The notes beneath the pieces are model-generated. The model was not told the origin of the DNA and did no database searches. It was given only the letters and a program-made list of their open reading frames with translations. A DNA stretch of 64,000 bases, from NCBI GenBank assembly GCA_019119995.1, contig DWVY01000047.1, positions 1-64,000 on the forward strand, given 5' to 3'. The stretch is from Candidatus Mediterraneibacter faecavium. GTDB lineage: Bacteria > Bacillota > Clostridia > Lachnospirales > Lachnospiraceae. The translations under genes were made by a program, and so were the position numbers. Positions 12,108-20,543 of the stretch are shown one piece after another (the stretch's first letter is position 1; the number at the start of each line of letters is the position of its first letter).

Positions 12108-13036
12108 TCATCTGCTTCATCGGCTGCGACGAGATCCATATCCGCCTCAAAAGGCTGTGACAGATCCACAGTCTCCATATAGACGGCGTTTGTCTCTCCG
12201 TTGATCGTGATCTGTACCTGCGTGGCCTCTGTTCCCTCAACCAGAGAATTCACGATCGAATATACGGTAAGTTCCGGCAGGATATCATATGCTCCTGTCA
12301 GAAATGTATTGTCAAAATTCACATAACATATTTTGTCTTTTGTCGTCACGCTCAGCAGGTTTGTGTCCGGATTGATCGTAGGGAATCCGCCCGTTTCACC
12401 CGGTCCCTGCATCAGTTTCTCCACGATCAGCTTGTCTTTTGAGACATTGCTGCTGTACCTGACATCCACTTTCTTTGCCACAAGCTCATCTCCGCTCTTA
12501 TTGGCAAAGTAAAGTGTGAGCGTATCCGTCTGATATGCACTCGGAGAGGAGGCTGTTGTCTCCACGAAATCATCCTCGTTCATCAGGCCGATCTCCATGC
12601 CCTCCTTATCAGTCAGCGGCTTTCCGGCGACCGTAAATGCAACAGCATTCACTCCGTCAATGCGCACCAGCGACTGCACGACCGCTGCCCGCATCAGTTT
12701 CTCCCGGATATTTCCCATATCCAGGTATTCACCGCTGAAATCAATTTCCAGTATCCCGCCGAAGAGTTCACAGTTCTCTACCTTAACCTCCTCAGGGATG
12801 GGCGTCATATACTCGATATCCGCCGCCGGAGTACTCAGTTCTTCCAGCACCGCTTCCGCTGTCTCCTGTGTCGTGCCGTCCGGAAGGTCACATGCGACTT
12901 TGATCAGTCCGGTCCCGCTCTCATTCAGACAATAGACATAGGAATCTCCTTCCCCGATCTGTTCCTGTCTGCCGCATGCCGCGGTCAGGGCAGCCAGACA
13001 GAGCACAACGGGGAGAATAACTTTTCTTATCTTCAA
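12104..13036 (-). CDS. GerMN-domain lipoprotein
   Basis: Predicted lipoprotein: a basic start, a hydrophobic segment and the lipobox LTAAC in the first 25 residues. Two GerMN-type repeats follow (about residues 30-150 and 165-300; LTLYFANKSGDELVAKKVDV and the region with INGETN). GerMN domains occur in the spore protein GerM and in the actinobacterial lipoprotein LpqB. The frame opens at a GTG (13045) that directly abuts the ribosome site; TTG at 13036, 9 bases after GGAGG, is the better start. It follows a response regulator-kinase pair and overlaps comEC. Its precise role is unknown; sensing or envelope assembly is likely. Confidence 0.85.
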   Translation of the reverse strand: MKIRKVILPVVLCLAALTAACGRQEQIGEGDSYVYCLNESGTGLIKVACDLPDGTTQETAEAVLEELSTPAADIEYMTPIPEEVKVENCELFGGILEIDFSGEYLDMGNIREKLMRAAVVQSLVRIDGVNAVAFTVAGKPLTDKEGMEIGLMNEDDFVETTASSPSAYQTDTLTLYFANKSGDELVAKKVDVRYSSNVSKDKLIVEKLMQGPGETGGFPTINPDTNLLSVTTKDKICYVNFDNTFLTGAYDILPELTVYSIVNSLVEGTEATQVQITINGETNAVYMETVDLSQPFEADMDLVAADEADE

Positions 13037-13049
13037 ACTCCTCACCCTC

Positions 13050-14525
13050 CTATGCTGCCACGTAAGTCAGAGGGATACGCACTGTAAACGTCGTCCCCTC
13101 TCCCTCGTTGCTGTAAACCTTGATCGCGCCGCGGTGGACGATCACTGCATTTCTTGCGATCGCAAGGCCCAGCCCTGTACCGCCGATCTCTCTGGAGTGA
13201 GACTTGTCCACCCGGTAAAAACGTTCAAAAATATGGGGCTGGTCTTCCTCAGGGATCCCGATCCCGGAATCTTCCACCTTGATATAGAAATATTTATGGT
13301 CGGCATTGAGAGATACGTGCACCCACCCATTCTCATGATTATATTTGATCGCGTTTTCTACAAGATTCGATATGGCAAGCGTAAATTTCATCTCGTCGAT
13401 CTCCGCGCTCACAGGGCGGAAACTCTCCATGACCATCTCCACATTCTTCTTATCCGCGATCGGGCGCAGGCGCTTCAGGATCTGCTCCAGCAGTTCATTG
13501 ATATTGACTGTCTTTATATTCAGGTTCTGTCCGGTCTTGTCCATCTTTACAAGGGAAAGAAGGTCTGTGATGATCTGGTTCTCCCTGTCGATCTCTTTCG
13601 CGATATCCTGCATGAACTCCTGGTACATTTCCACCGGGGCTTCCTTCATCTCGAGAAGAGAATCCGCCAGCACTTTCATAGATGTCATCGGAGTCTTCAG
13701 TTCATGGGAGACATTGGAGACGAATTCTTCCCTTGACTCGTCCAGTATTTTCAGCCGGCCGAGCATTTTATTAAAGGCTTCACTGAGCTGTCTCGTCTCT
13801 GTAAACGTATCCACATGGAGTACGTCATCGCTGTATCCTTCCGTCACATTTTCGATCGCACCTGTGATCCTGTGGATCGGTCTTACCATCCGATCCGCAA
13901 TGAACACGCCAAAAACGATCAGGAGGATCAGTATGATGCCTGCCACGACACCGCCGCGTGTATACAGAGTCTGGAGCGTCGCCTCGATATTATCGGTTGC
14001 GACAGTAGCAAGCATGACTCCGGCAGCTTTCCCTTCCTCAGCTCCCGGGATCGGAGACGTCACTTCAATATAATGGTTCTTACGGTCATAATGATTCGTC
14101 GTCTCTCCCTGCATACAGCGGATCACATTTTCCGAAACATCTGTCTTCCCTTCATCCAGACTGTATGTATCTTTTATGACGTTGAGATCACGGTCGATGA
14201 TCATGACCCGTCCGTTATAAATATTGGTAAGCTGTGCAAGATTTGCATTGATCACTTCCGATGAAGTATCGGTCAGATATCCGTAATTACTCAACTGGTT
14301 GGAAAGGATCGTGCATTGATTCTGGATCTCGGCGGTCCGAAGTTCCACAGCGTGCAGCTCATAGAACTTTACGACCCCGAACAGCGCGGCGAGACAGGGC
14401 ACAAGCCCTGCCAGCACAAATAACACGATAATGCGGACCCGCATATTTTTAAAGACTTTGTCTCTTAATCTGAAATGACGTCTAGCCCTGGAAATAATAA
14501 CCCACTCCCCACTTTGTATGTACAA
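13050..14525 (-). CDS. Sensor histidine kinase (PhoR/WalK-like)
   Basis: Membrane kinase that should phosphorylate the response regulator encoded just upstream. Domains in order: TM helix (about residues 30-50), an extracytoplasmic sensor loop of about 140 residues, second TM (about 190-210), HAMP, HisKA with the phospho-acceptor motif SHELKTPM, and HATPase with NLVENAIKYN, DSGIGI and GGTGLGLAI. All catalytic motifs are present. The start is uncertain: the frame opens at TTG 14525, inside the regulator gene, and the next ATG is at 14444; neither has a strong ribosome site. The end is 14 bases before the chosen start of the GerMN gene. Confidence 0.93.
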   Translation of the reverse strand: MYIQSGEWVIISRARRHFRLRDKVFKNMRVRIIVLFVLAGLVPCLAALFGVVKFYELHAVELRTAEIQNQCTILSNQLSNYGYLTDTSSEVINANLAQLTNIYNGRVMIIDRDLNVIKDTYSLDEGKTDVSENVIRCMQGETTNHYDRKNHYIEVTSPIPGAEEGKAAGVMLATVATDNIEATLQTLYTRGGVVAGIILILLIVFGVFIADRMVRPIHRITGAIENVTEGYSDDVLHVDTFTETRQLSEAFNKMLGRLKILDESREEFVSNVSHELKTPMTSMKVLADSLLEMKEAPVEMYQEFMQDIAKEIDRENQIITDLLSLVKMDKTGQNLNIKTVNINELLEQILKRLRPIADKKNVEMVMESFRPVSAEIDEMKFTLAISNLVENAIKYNHENGWVHVSLNADHKYFYIKVEDSGIGIPEEDQPHIFERFYRVDKSHSREIGGTGLGLAIARNAVIVHRGAIKVYSNEGEGTTFTVRIPLTYVAA

Positions 14526-15168
14526 ATTTCGGCTCGCTCGGGTTGACTTCGATCTTTTCCCTCAACCGGCGGATATGTACATCTACTGTCCTTGCATCTC
14601 CGGGATAATCGTATCCCCATACAAGATTTAAAAGGTTTTCCCTGCTGTATACTTTGTTCGGGTTTGTCGCGAGGAGTTCGAGCACATCGAACTCTTTTGC
14701 CGTCAGGTTGATCTCCCTGTCTCCGATGAACACCCGTCTGCTCTCACAGTCGATCTTCATGTTCCCTTTCACCAGCACGGGACTTCCGGCCGGCTCTTTT
14801 CGTTTGGAAGTACGGCGCATGATCGCCTTGATCCTTGCCTTTACTTCAAGGATATTAAACGGCTTGGTAATATAGTCGTCCGCTCCGTATTCAAGTCCCA
14901 GGATCTTATCCATGTCTTCACTTTTGGCTGTCAGCATAACGATCGGCATATCCGAGAATTCCCTGATCTGCTGACACACTTCAAACCCGTCCATTTTCGG
15001 AAGCATTACGTCGAGGAGCACCAGGTCGTACTCGCATTTCCTCGCGCACTCCAACGCCTCCTCGCCGTCATAGGCACAGTCTACTTCCATGCCTTCCTGT
15101 TCCAGACTGAACCGGATTCCCTTTACGATCAGTTTTTCATCATCTACGACTAATATCTTTTTACTCAT
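14482..15168 (-). CDS. OmpR/PhoB-family response regulator
   Basis: DNA-binding regulator of the two-component pair. The receiver domain (about residues 1-120) has the acidic pair VVDDE, the phospho-acceptor Asp in LLDVMLPKMDG, the Thr/Ser in MLTAKSED and Lys in ITKPF. The C-terminal winged helix (about 130-228) has VWGYDYPGDARTVDVHIRR. It lies 24 bases after the comEA-like gene and overlaps the kinase frame. The arrangement regulator-kinase-GerMN lipoprotein resembles actinobacterial mtrA-mtrB-lpqB. Which genes it controls cannot be read from the sequence. Confidence 0.96.
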   Translation of the reverse strand: MSKKILVVDDEKLIVKGIRFSLEQEGMEVDCAYDGEEALECARKCEYDLVLLDVMLPKMDGFEVCQQIREFSDMPIVMLTAKSEDMDKILGLEYGADDYITKPFNILEVKARIKAIMRRTSKRKEPAGSPVLVKGNMKIDCESRRVFIGDREINLTAKEFDVLELLATNPNKVYSRENLLNLVWGYDYPGDARTVDVHIRRLREKIEVNPSEPKFVHTKWGVGYYFQG

Positions 15169-15191
15169 ACTCCACTTTCACGACTCCTGTG

Positions 15192-15845
15192 TCAAATTGT
15201 TATGTCATCCTTTATTTTATTAAATACGCCTTCCTTGATCCCGCTGATCTGCATCAGCTCTTCGATACTCCCGAAACTGCCATGCTCTTCCCGGTATTTC
15301 AGGATATCGTCCGCCTTCGCTTCGCCGATCCCTGTCAGAGTCATAAGTTCCTCTTTTCCGGCTGTATTTATATTTACTTTTACATTTTCCGTACCTTTGG
15401 TTCCTGTTGTTTCTCCAACCCCTGCTGTCTGTGATGCTGCCTCTTCCACTGTCGGCACATAGATCTGCTCTCCGTCCACTATGACCCGCGCCTGGTTGAC
15501 TGCATCCGGTGCGGCTTCCTCTGTGATGCCGCCCGCCGAACTGATCGCCTCAAATACACGTGCATCCGCCCTGAGCTCATACACTCCCGGGGACTCCACC
15601 GCCCCGCACACATACACGAACACGGTCTGAGCCGCTGTATCCGTCTGCTCTTCTCCGTTATTTTCTGAAGCTTCGTCCTGTCCCGCCTCTTCTTCCGCTG
15701 CATCGTCGTCTGCCAGGACGATCTCTTCCACTCCATTCTCCTCTGCGTCTTTACTGCCGCAGCCGGCGAAAAAGAAAAACACTATAAAAATGAGTGCTTT
15801 ACCAAAAGTGCGTGATACTTTTCCTTTTTTCATTTTGTCTTGCAT
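15192..15845 (-). CDS. comEA: ComEA-like DNA-binding lipoprotein (SLBB + HhH)
   Basis: DNA receptor-type protein of the competence system, exposed outside the membrane. The 217-residue product has a hydrophobic segment ending in a lipobox (FFFAGC, Cys at about residue 29), an acidic linker (about 35-70), an SLBB domain (about 70-130; VYVCGAVESPGVYEL) and paired helix-hairpin-helix motifs (about 150-217; KVNINTAGKEELMTLTGIG). The usual ComEA has a plain membrane anchor, so lipid anchoring is a variation. It starts an apparent operon with the two-component system and comEC, linking DNA uptake with that signalling pair. Confidence 0.9.
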   Translation of the reverse strand: MQDKMKKGKVSRTFGKALIFIVFFFFAGCGSKDAEENGVEEIVLADDDAAEEEAGQDEASENNGEEQTDTAAQTVFVYVCGAVESPGVYELRADARVFEAISSAGGITEEAAPDAVNQARVIVDGEQIYVPTVEEAASQTAGVGETTGTKGTENVKVNINTAGKEELMTLTGIGEAKADDILKYREEHGSFGSIEELMQISGIKEGVFNKIKDDITI

Positions 15846-15902
15846 CGCTCTTCTCCCACTCTCTCATGCAGGAGAAATACCCCTTGTATGCCGGACAGTA
15901 AC

Positions 15903-15931
15903 ATTGTAACGAATTTTTTCCAAAATTACAA
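15903..15931 (-). promoter_or_regulatory. Promoter of the comEA-TCS-comEC operon
   Basis: On the minus strand TTGTAA (15926-15931) and TACAAT (15903-15908) are 17 bases apart, 58 bases upstream of the comEA-like start. The surrounding DNA is AT-rich. No operator was recognised. Confidence 0.65.
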
Positions 15932-15993
15932 TAGACAATTAATTGTTTGTTAAAGATTTGACGTTTTGTTACAATTTTATTACGTTTCTATGT

Positions 15994-16425
15994 TTATTCC
16001 CACTGGAATATAGTTATCCCCGCGACAGCCAACGCAAGCCCGCCCAGTTTTCTCCACGAAAAGGGCTCTTTATCCATTCCGAACAGACCAAAAAGTTCGA
16101 TCACATAAGATACCGCCAGCTGTGCGATCACGATCAGAAGCGCCGACTTCGCGGGGCCGAGGGCTTCGATGCTCTTGATGACTGTCCAGGTGATCCCCGC
16201 GCCGATCACGCCTCCCAGAAGCATATATCTCGGCTCTACTTTTCCAAGTGCAGTTATACTGTCCCGTCCGGTAAAGAACCAGGCTGCAAGGCAGACCGCG
16301 AAAGCCGTGATCTGCACCCAGCCGTTGCTCACCCACACGCCGGTCGTCTTCGTGACCTGCGTGTTGAACACTCCCTGTATGCTCATCATCGCCCCGGATA
16401 GAAGCGCAATAAAAAAACCAATCAT
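15994..16425 (-). CDS. DMT-family transporter, YdcZ type
   Basis: Small integral membrane protein of 143 residues with four or five hydrophobic segments, matching the YdcZ (DUF606) branch of the drug/metabolite transporter superfamily: it starts MIGFFIALLSGAMMSIQGV and contains GGVIGAGITW in the middle. Members of this size usually function as dimers. A GGAGG site precedes the ATG. It lies 74 bases after argD on the same strand and could be read through from the arg operon, but its substrate is unknown. Confidence 0.85.
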   Translation of the reverse strand: MIGFFIALLSGAMMSIQGVFNTQVTKTTGVWVSNGWVQITAFAVCLAAWFFTGRDSITALGKVEPRYMLLGGVIGAGITWTVIKSIEALGPAKSALLIVIAQLAVSYVIELFGLFGMDKEPFSWRKLGGLALAVAGITIFQWE

Positions 16426-16499
16426 AGGATCATACCTCCATGCATTTTATGCCTGTTTTCCGGATAGTATGTCCTTTGAATGGTTTTTTATGCGATCGC

Positions 16500-17684
16500 T
16501 TAATCCGCCAGCGCCTGCTTCAGCTTTCCGATCATCTCGTCGATGTGCTTCTCCTCCACGATCAGCGGCGGAACGAAACGGATCACATTTCCCTCGGCCT
16601 GGATAACGAGCAGTCCGTTTGCCACGCAGCGCCTGTTTACTTCAGCGACGGGTTTCGTGATCTCGATGCCCTGCATCAGCCCTTTTCCCTTGCGCCGGAC
16701 AACGCAGTCCAGTTCGTCCACCAGCTCGTCCAGCTTTTTCGTAAGATAGGGCGCGACTTCATTGACATGGTCGACAATGTGGTCGCGCTCGAAAATCTCA
16801 AGCACTTTCCGGACAGCCGTGCATGCCAGCGGGTTGCCGCCGTATGTTGCTCCATGGTCGCCCGGTCTGAGCGAATATTCCGCCACTTCTTCCGTCATGG
16901 CGAACGCCCCGACGGGAATGCCGTTTCCTATAGCCTTTGCCATTGCCATGATATCCGGCTTTGTGCCGAATCCCTGCCATGCGAACATACTTCCTGTCCG
17001 GCCCATGCCGCACTGCACCTCATCGCAGATCATGAGGATCCCGTTCTCGTCGCAGATCTTCCGGATCCCTTCCATAAATTCCTGTGTGGCAAGATTGATG
17101 CCGCCCTCACCCTGCAGCGGCTCAAGAATGATCGCGCATGTCTTGTCGCTGACCAGTTCTTTCACGCTCTCCAGATCGTTGAACTTCGCGAATTTCACAC
17201 CCGGTACGAGGGGTTCAAACGGCTCTCTGTAAGAGTCATGGCCTGTCACGGACACAGCGCCGAACGTCCTGCCGTGGAAGGAATTCTCCATGGCGATGAA
17301 TTCATATCTCCCCGTGCCTTTCGTATACGCGTAGCGTCTGGCTGATTTCAAAGCACCTTCAATCGCCTCGCCGCCGCTGTTCGTGAAGAACACACGGTCC
17401 ATGCCGCACGCACGGTTCAGCATTTTTGCGGCCTCGCCGCAGCTCTCGTGATAGTAGAGATTCGATGTGTGATATAATTTGTCGATCTGCGCTTTCAGCG
17501 TCTCATTTAATTCTTTGTTGTCATATCCAAGTCCTGTCACCGCAAAACCGGCCGCGAAATCAAGATATTCTTTCCCGTCTGTATCATAGAGATACATCCC
17601 CTCCCCGTGGTCCAGCACCACCGGGAAACGGTTGTAGACATGGATCAGATTCTCTTCTGCCGCCTGTATCTTATTATTCACCAT
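16500..17684 (-). CDS. argD: Acetylornithine aminotransferase
   Basis: PLP enzyme that converts N-acetylglutamate semialdehyde to N-acetylornithine, the fourth step of arginine synthesis. Class III aminotransferase motifs are visible: [13 protein letters not shown] (cofactor phosphate site), [13 protein letters not shown] (the Asp binding the pyridine ring) and MAKAIGNG (the Schiff-base Lys). The frame is open to a GTG at 17705, but the ATG at 17684 has an AGCAGG site and overlaps argB by 11 bases, indicating coupling. About 394 residues, normal for the family. Succinylornithine could also be a substrate. Confidence 0.96.
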   Translation of the reverse strand: MVNNKIQAAEENLIHVYNRFPVVLDHGEGMYLYDTDGKEYLDFAAGFAVTGLGYDNKELNETLKAQIDKLYHTSNLYYHESCGEAAKMLNRACGMDRVFFTNSGGEAIEGALKSARRYAYTKGTGRYEFIAMENSFHGRTFGAVSVTGHDSYREPFEPLVPGVKFAKFNDLESVKELVSDKTCAIILEPLQGEGGINLATQEFMEGIRKICDENGILMICDEVQCGMGRTGSMFAWQGFGTKPDIMAMAKAIGNGIPVGAFAMTEEVAEYSLRPGDHGATYGGNPLACTAVRKVLEIFERDHIVDHVNEVAPYLTKKLDELVDELDCVVRRKGKGLMQGIEITKPVAEVNRRCVANGLLVIQAEGNVIRFVPPLIVEEKHIDEMIGKLKQALAD

Positions 17685-18573
17685 GATAATACCTGCTTTC
17701 TTCACTGTTTAAAATTGCCGTACCGATTCCTTTGTTCGTAAAGATCTCAAGGAGCAGACAGTGCGGGATACGTCCGTCCAGGATATGCACTCTCGAAACG
17801 CCCGCTTCAATGGCGTCGATACAGTTCTGGAGCTTCGGCAGCATGCCGCCGCCGATGTATCCGCTGTCCATCAGCTTCTTCGCCTCATCCACACGGAGTT
17901 CAGAGATCAGTGTAGACGGATCGGATGGATCCTTGTACACGCCCTCGATATCGGTCAGAAACGCCAGCTTCTCTGCTTTCACCGCACGGGCGATCGCGCA
18001 CGCCGCGTCGTCCGCATTGATATTATATGTATTGAAGTCATCGTCAAGTCCGACAGGGCATACGATTGGGAGAAAATCCTTCTCCAACAGATCATAGAGG
18101 ATCTGGCCGTTTACTTCTTTGATATCTCCCACATATCCGATGTCCTGCCCGTCGGAATACTTCTTGTCAACCTTCAGAAGAGCGCCGTCCTTGCCGCTGA
18201 TGCCTATGGCACGCACGCCGAGACTCTCTACCAGCTGCACCAGACTCTTGTTCACCCGGCCGAGCACCATCTCGGCTACTTCCATCGTATCCGCATCGGT
18301 CACGCGCAGGCCGTTGATAAATTTCGGCTCCATGCCCACTTTGCCGACCCACTTGCTGATCTCCTTGCCGCCGCCGTGGACGATGATCGGCTTGAAGCCG
18401 ACAAGCTTCAGAAGCGTCACGTCCTCGATGACACGTTTCTTCAGTTCCTCATCCACCATAGCGCTGCCGCCGTATTTCACCACAATGATCTTGCGGTTGA
18501 AGCGTTGGATGTAAGGCAGGGCCTCGATGAGGACCTGCGCTTTATCAAGATACTGCTGCATATTCTTATTCAT
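17674..18573 (-). CDS. argB: Acetylglutamate kinase
   Basis: Phosphorylates N-acetylglutamate, the second step of arginine synthesis. The 299-residue product has the amino-acid kinase motifs [18 protein letters not shown], and the C-terminal nucleotide region with [11 protein letters not shown]. The N-terminal helix (residues 1-20) is present, which in many bacteria goes with arginine-sensitive hexameric enzymes, so feedback control is plausible. It lies between argJ and argD in the order argC-GNAT-argJ-argB-argD. Confidence 0.98.
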   Translation of the reverse strand: MNKNMQQYLDKAQVLIEALPYIQRFNRKIIVVKYGGSAMVDEELKKRVIEDVTLLKLVGFKPIIVHGGGKEISKWVGKVGMEPKFINGLRVTDADTMEVAEMVLGRVNKSLVQLVESLGVRAIGISGKDGALLKVDKKYSDGQDIGYVGDIKEVNGQILYDLLEKDFLPIVCPVGLDDDFNTYNINADDAACAIARAVKAEKLAFLTDIEGVYKDPSDPSTLISELRVDEAKKLMDSGYIGGGMLPKLQNCIDAIEAGVSRVHILDGRIPHCLLLEIFTNKGIGTAILNSEESRYYHGE

Positions 18574-18584
18574 ACTAACCTCCT

Positions 18585-18668
18585 TCGGGGACGTAGTAAA
18601 ACCCGATTTGACTACGTCCCCGATCAGACTTTACGGTGTCCCAAATCGACTTTTGCCCTGTCCCTTTT
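18585..18668 (-). repeat. REP-like hairpin element, copy 1
   Basis: A 13-base inverted repeat (TCGGGGACGTAGT ... ACTACGTCCCCGA, loop 13) occupies 18585-18623. Together with a TTTGGGACACC segment (18636-18646, minus strand) it matches a second copy at 20464-20543 in the opposite orientation. It sits in the argB-argJ gap, just upstream of the argB start. It could also act as a transcript-stabilising or terminating hairpin. Confidence 0.8.
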
Positions 18669-18708
18669 TTGTTGTCCTGTTTTTTATCCCTTACGATCCG
18701 GCGGATTT

Positions 18709-19932
18709 TCAGCTCCGGTAATCCGCGTTGATATCGATATATCCGTGTGTCAGGTCGCATCCCCATGCTGTTGCCTCGACATCACCCTCTTTGATGTCAG
18801 CGGTCGCAGTTACTTTCGGCTGCGACAGGATCTCCGTCGCTTTCTCTTCGCTGTAATCCAGTGCGACTCCATTCTCGATGATCTTCAGTTTTCCCGCCTC
18901 ACTTTCGAAATAGAGATCCACTTTCTCCGGATCAAACTGCGCTCCGGAATATCCCATTGCGCACAGGATCCTTCCCCAGTTGGCGTCATGTCCTGCGATC
19001 GCCGCTTTGGTCAGGTTGGAACACACGATAGATTTGGCAAGTTTTTTTGCCTGTTCTTTTGTATCCGCGCCAATGACTTTCGCCTCAAACAGCGCGGTCG
19101 CGCCCTCGCCGTCTCCTGCCATTTCCTTCGCCAGAGTTTCGTTTACATAATGAAGGGCATTTTTAAATGCCTCGTACTCCCATGTGCCGTACCGGATCTT
19201 CTCGTTTCCGGCTGCTCCGTTTGCAAGCAGGAGCGCGGTATCATTGGTAGAAGTATCCCCGTCCACAGAGATCATATTATATGTATCTTCCACATCTTCG
19301 CTGAGCGCGGCCTGAAGCGCCTTCTTCGAAATTTTTGCGTCGGTTGTGATGAATGCAAGCATAGTACACATATTCGGATGGATCATGCCGGAACCTTTCG
19401 CCATGCCTCCGATGGTCACTGTCACATCGCCGATCTCAACCGTAACTGCAACTTCCTTTTTCTTTGTATCTGTCGTCATGATCGCCTGAGCCGCCTGTGT
19501 GCCGCTCTCAAGATCCGGCTTCTTCGCCTCTGCAAGCTTACGGATCCCTTCTTTCACCCGGTCCATGGGAAGCTGCATTCCGATCACGCCTGTTGAGCCG
19601 ACCAAAACGCCGTCAGCGTCCACTCCCAGTGCCTTGGCCGCTTCTTTTGCCGTCTCTTCACAATAACGCATGCCCTCTTCTCCGGTGCATGCATTTGCAA
19701 TGCCGGAATTCACGATAACAGCCTGTGATTTCGCGCCGCTGTCCACTACATTCCTGTCCCATTTTACCGGCGCTGCTTTCACTACATTTGTGGTAAATGT
19801 TCCCGCTACTTTGCACGGCTTCTCACTATAGATAAGCGCCATGTCCGTGCGGTCCTTATACTTGATCCCGGCTGCCGCTGCCGCCGCCTCGAATCCTTTC
19901 GCCGCTGTCACTCCGCCTTCGATCTTCTGCAT
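18709..19932 (-). CDS. argJ: Bifunctional ornithine acetyltransferase / N-acetylglutamate synthase
   Basis: Moves the acetyl group from N-acetylornithine to glutamate, recycling acetate in arginine synthesis; some members also use acetyl-CoA. The precursor is cut into two chains at a conserved Thr that becomes the nucleophile; here the site reads HPNMCTMLAF, with Cys before the Thr where Ala is most common. The later DGDTSTNDT motif is also present. The frame opens at 19980, but ATG 19932 has an AGGGAG site and the conserved start MQKIEGGVTAAKGF. It sits between two REP-like hairpins. Confidence 0.97.
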   Translation of the reverse strand: MQKIEGGVTAAKGFEAAAAAAGIKYKDRTDMALIYSEKPCKVAGTFTTNVVKAAPVKWDRNVVDSGAKSQAVIVNSGIANACTGEEGMRYCEETAKEAAKALGVDADGVLVGSTGVIGMQLPMDRVKEGIRKLAEAKKPDLESGTQAAQAIMTTDTKKKEVAVTVEIGDVTVTIGGMAKGSGMIHPNMCTMLAFITTDAKISKKALQAALSEDVEDTYNMISVDGDTSTNDTALLLANGAAGNEKIRYGTWEYEAFKNALHYVNETLAKEMAGDGEGATALFEAKVIGADTKEQAKKLAKSIVCSNLTKAAIAGHDANWGRILCAMGYSGAQFDPEKVDLYFESEAGKLKIIENGVALDYSEEKATEILSQPKVTATADIKEGDVEATAWGCDLTHGYIDINADYRS

Positions 19933-19991
19933 GATTCTCCCTCTACTTTCTTTCTGATCAATCCGTTTTTCGTGTATCATCTGAATATTGT

Positions 19992-20438
19992 CTACTGCTC
20001 GTTAAATGCCGTAATATTTTCTTCATTTAATGTAAAATCATAGTAGTTCAAGTCAAGACGCTCCGTCCAGCCGATCGTATTCCAGAATGCATTTCCGATA
20101 TCATTCTTCGTAAATGCAATGAGCGAAACTTTGTTGATCTGCTCCGCCTGAAGCGCTTTCATCGCATGAACCACCATATCTCGCCCGATCCCGTGCCGGC
20201 GGTACGCTTCATCCACGCATACATGATAGAGACAGCCCCGTCTCCCGTCATGGCCGCAGAGGATACTCCCTACGATCTTGCCGTCTTTCACCGCTACCAC
20301 GCTGGTCGTCGGATTCCTCTTCAGGAACCGGTCTACGCCCTCTCTAGAATCATCAATACTCCGGATGCCGAAGCCCCGGATCTTCTTCCAGAGGGCATAA
20401 ACCTCATCATAATCGTCTATCGTCATAACTCTTATCAT
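19992..20438 (-). CDS. GNAT-family N-acetyltransferase
   Basis: 148-residue protein with the GNAT fold: strand pairs VVAVKDGKIVGSILCG, the acetyl-CoA pyrophosphate-binding loop RRHGIG (motif A, about residue 85) and a C-terminal FWNTIGW motif B. The substrate is unknown. It sits between argC and argJ on the same strand, which suggests a link to arginine or acetylated intermediates. A glutamate N-acetylating role is conceivable, but ArgJ already covers that in many species. Its length is typical for a single-domain GNAT. Confidence 0.85.
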   Translation of the reverse strand: MIRVMTIDDYDEVYALWKKIRGFGIRSIDDSREGVDRFLKRNPTTSVVAVKDGKIVGSILCGHDGRRGCLYHVCVDEAYRRHGIGRDMVVHAMKALQAEQINKVSLIAFTKNDIGNAFWNTIGWTERLDLNYYDFTLNEENITAFNEQ

Positions 20439-20463
20439 AGCTGAATAAACCTTTCCTCATCAT

Positions 20464-20543
20464 TTGGGGACACCCCTGTCTCCGTTTTGGGACACCCTGA
20501 ATCTTGATCGGGGACGTAGTAAAACCCGATTTGACTACGTCCC
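20464..20543 (+). repeat. REP-like hairpin element, copy 2
   Basis: Carries the same hairpin (TCGGGGACGTAGT, 13-base loop, ACTACGTCCC) at 20508-20543 and the TTTTGGGACACC segment at 20484-20495. It is inverted relative to copy 1 at 18585-18668. Its end touches the argC stop codon. A further GGGGACACC segment begins at 20466. Confidence 0.8.

Noticed and set aside
12104-13045. GTG at 13045 as start of the GerMN lipoprotein
   Set aside because: The GTG directly abuts the AGGAGG site, leaving no spacing; the TTG at 13036 is better placed.
17761-19596. 611-codon plus-strand open frame
   Set aside because: It runs antisense through argB and argJ, has no ribosome site and its translation is low in normal amino-acid balance; it reflects the codon bias of the real genes.
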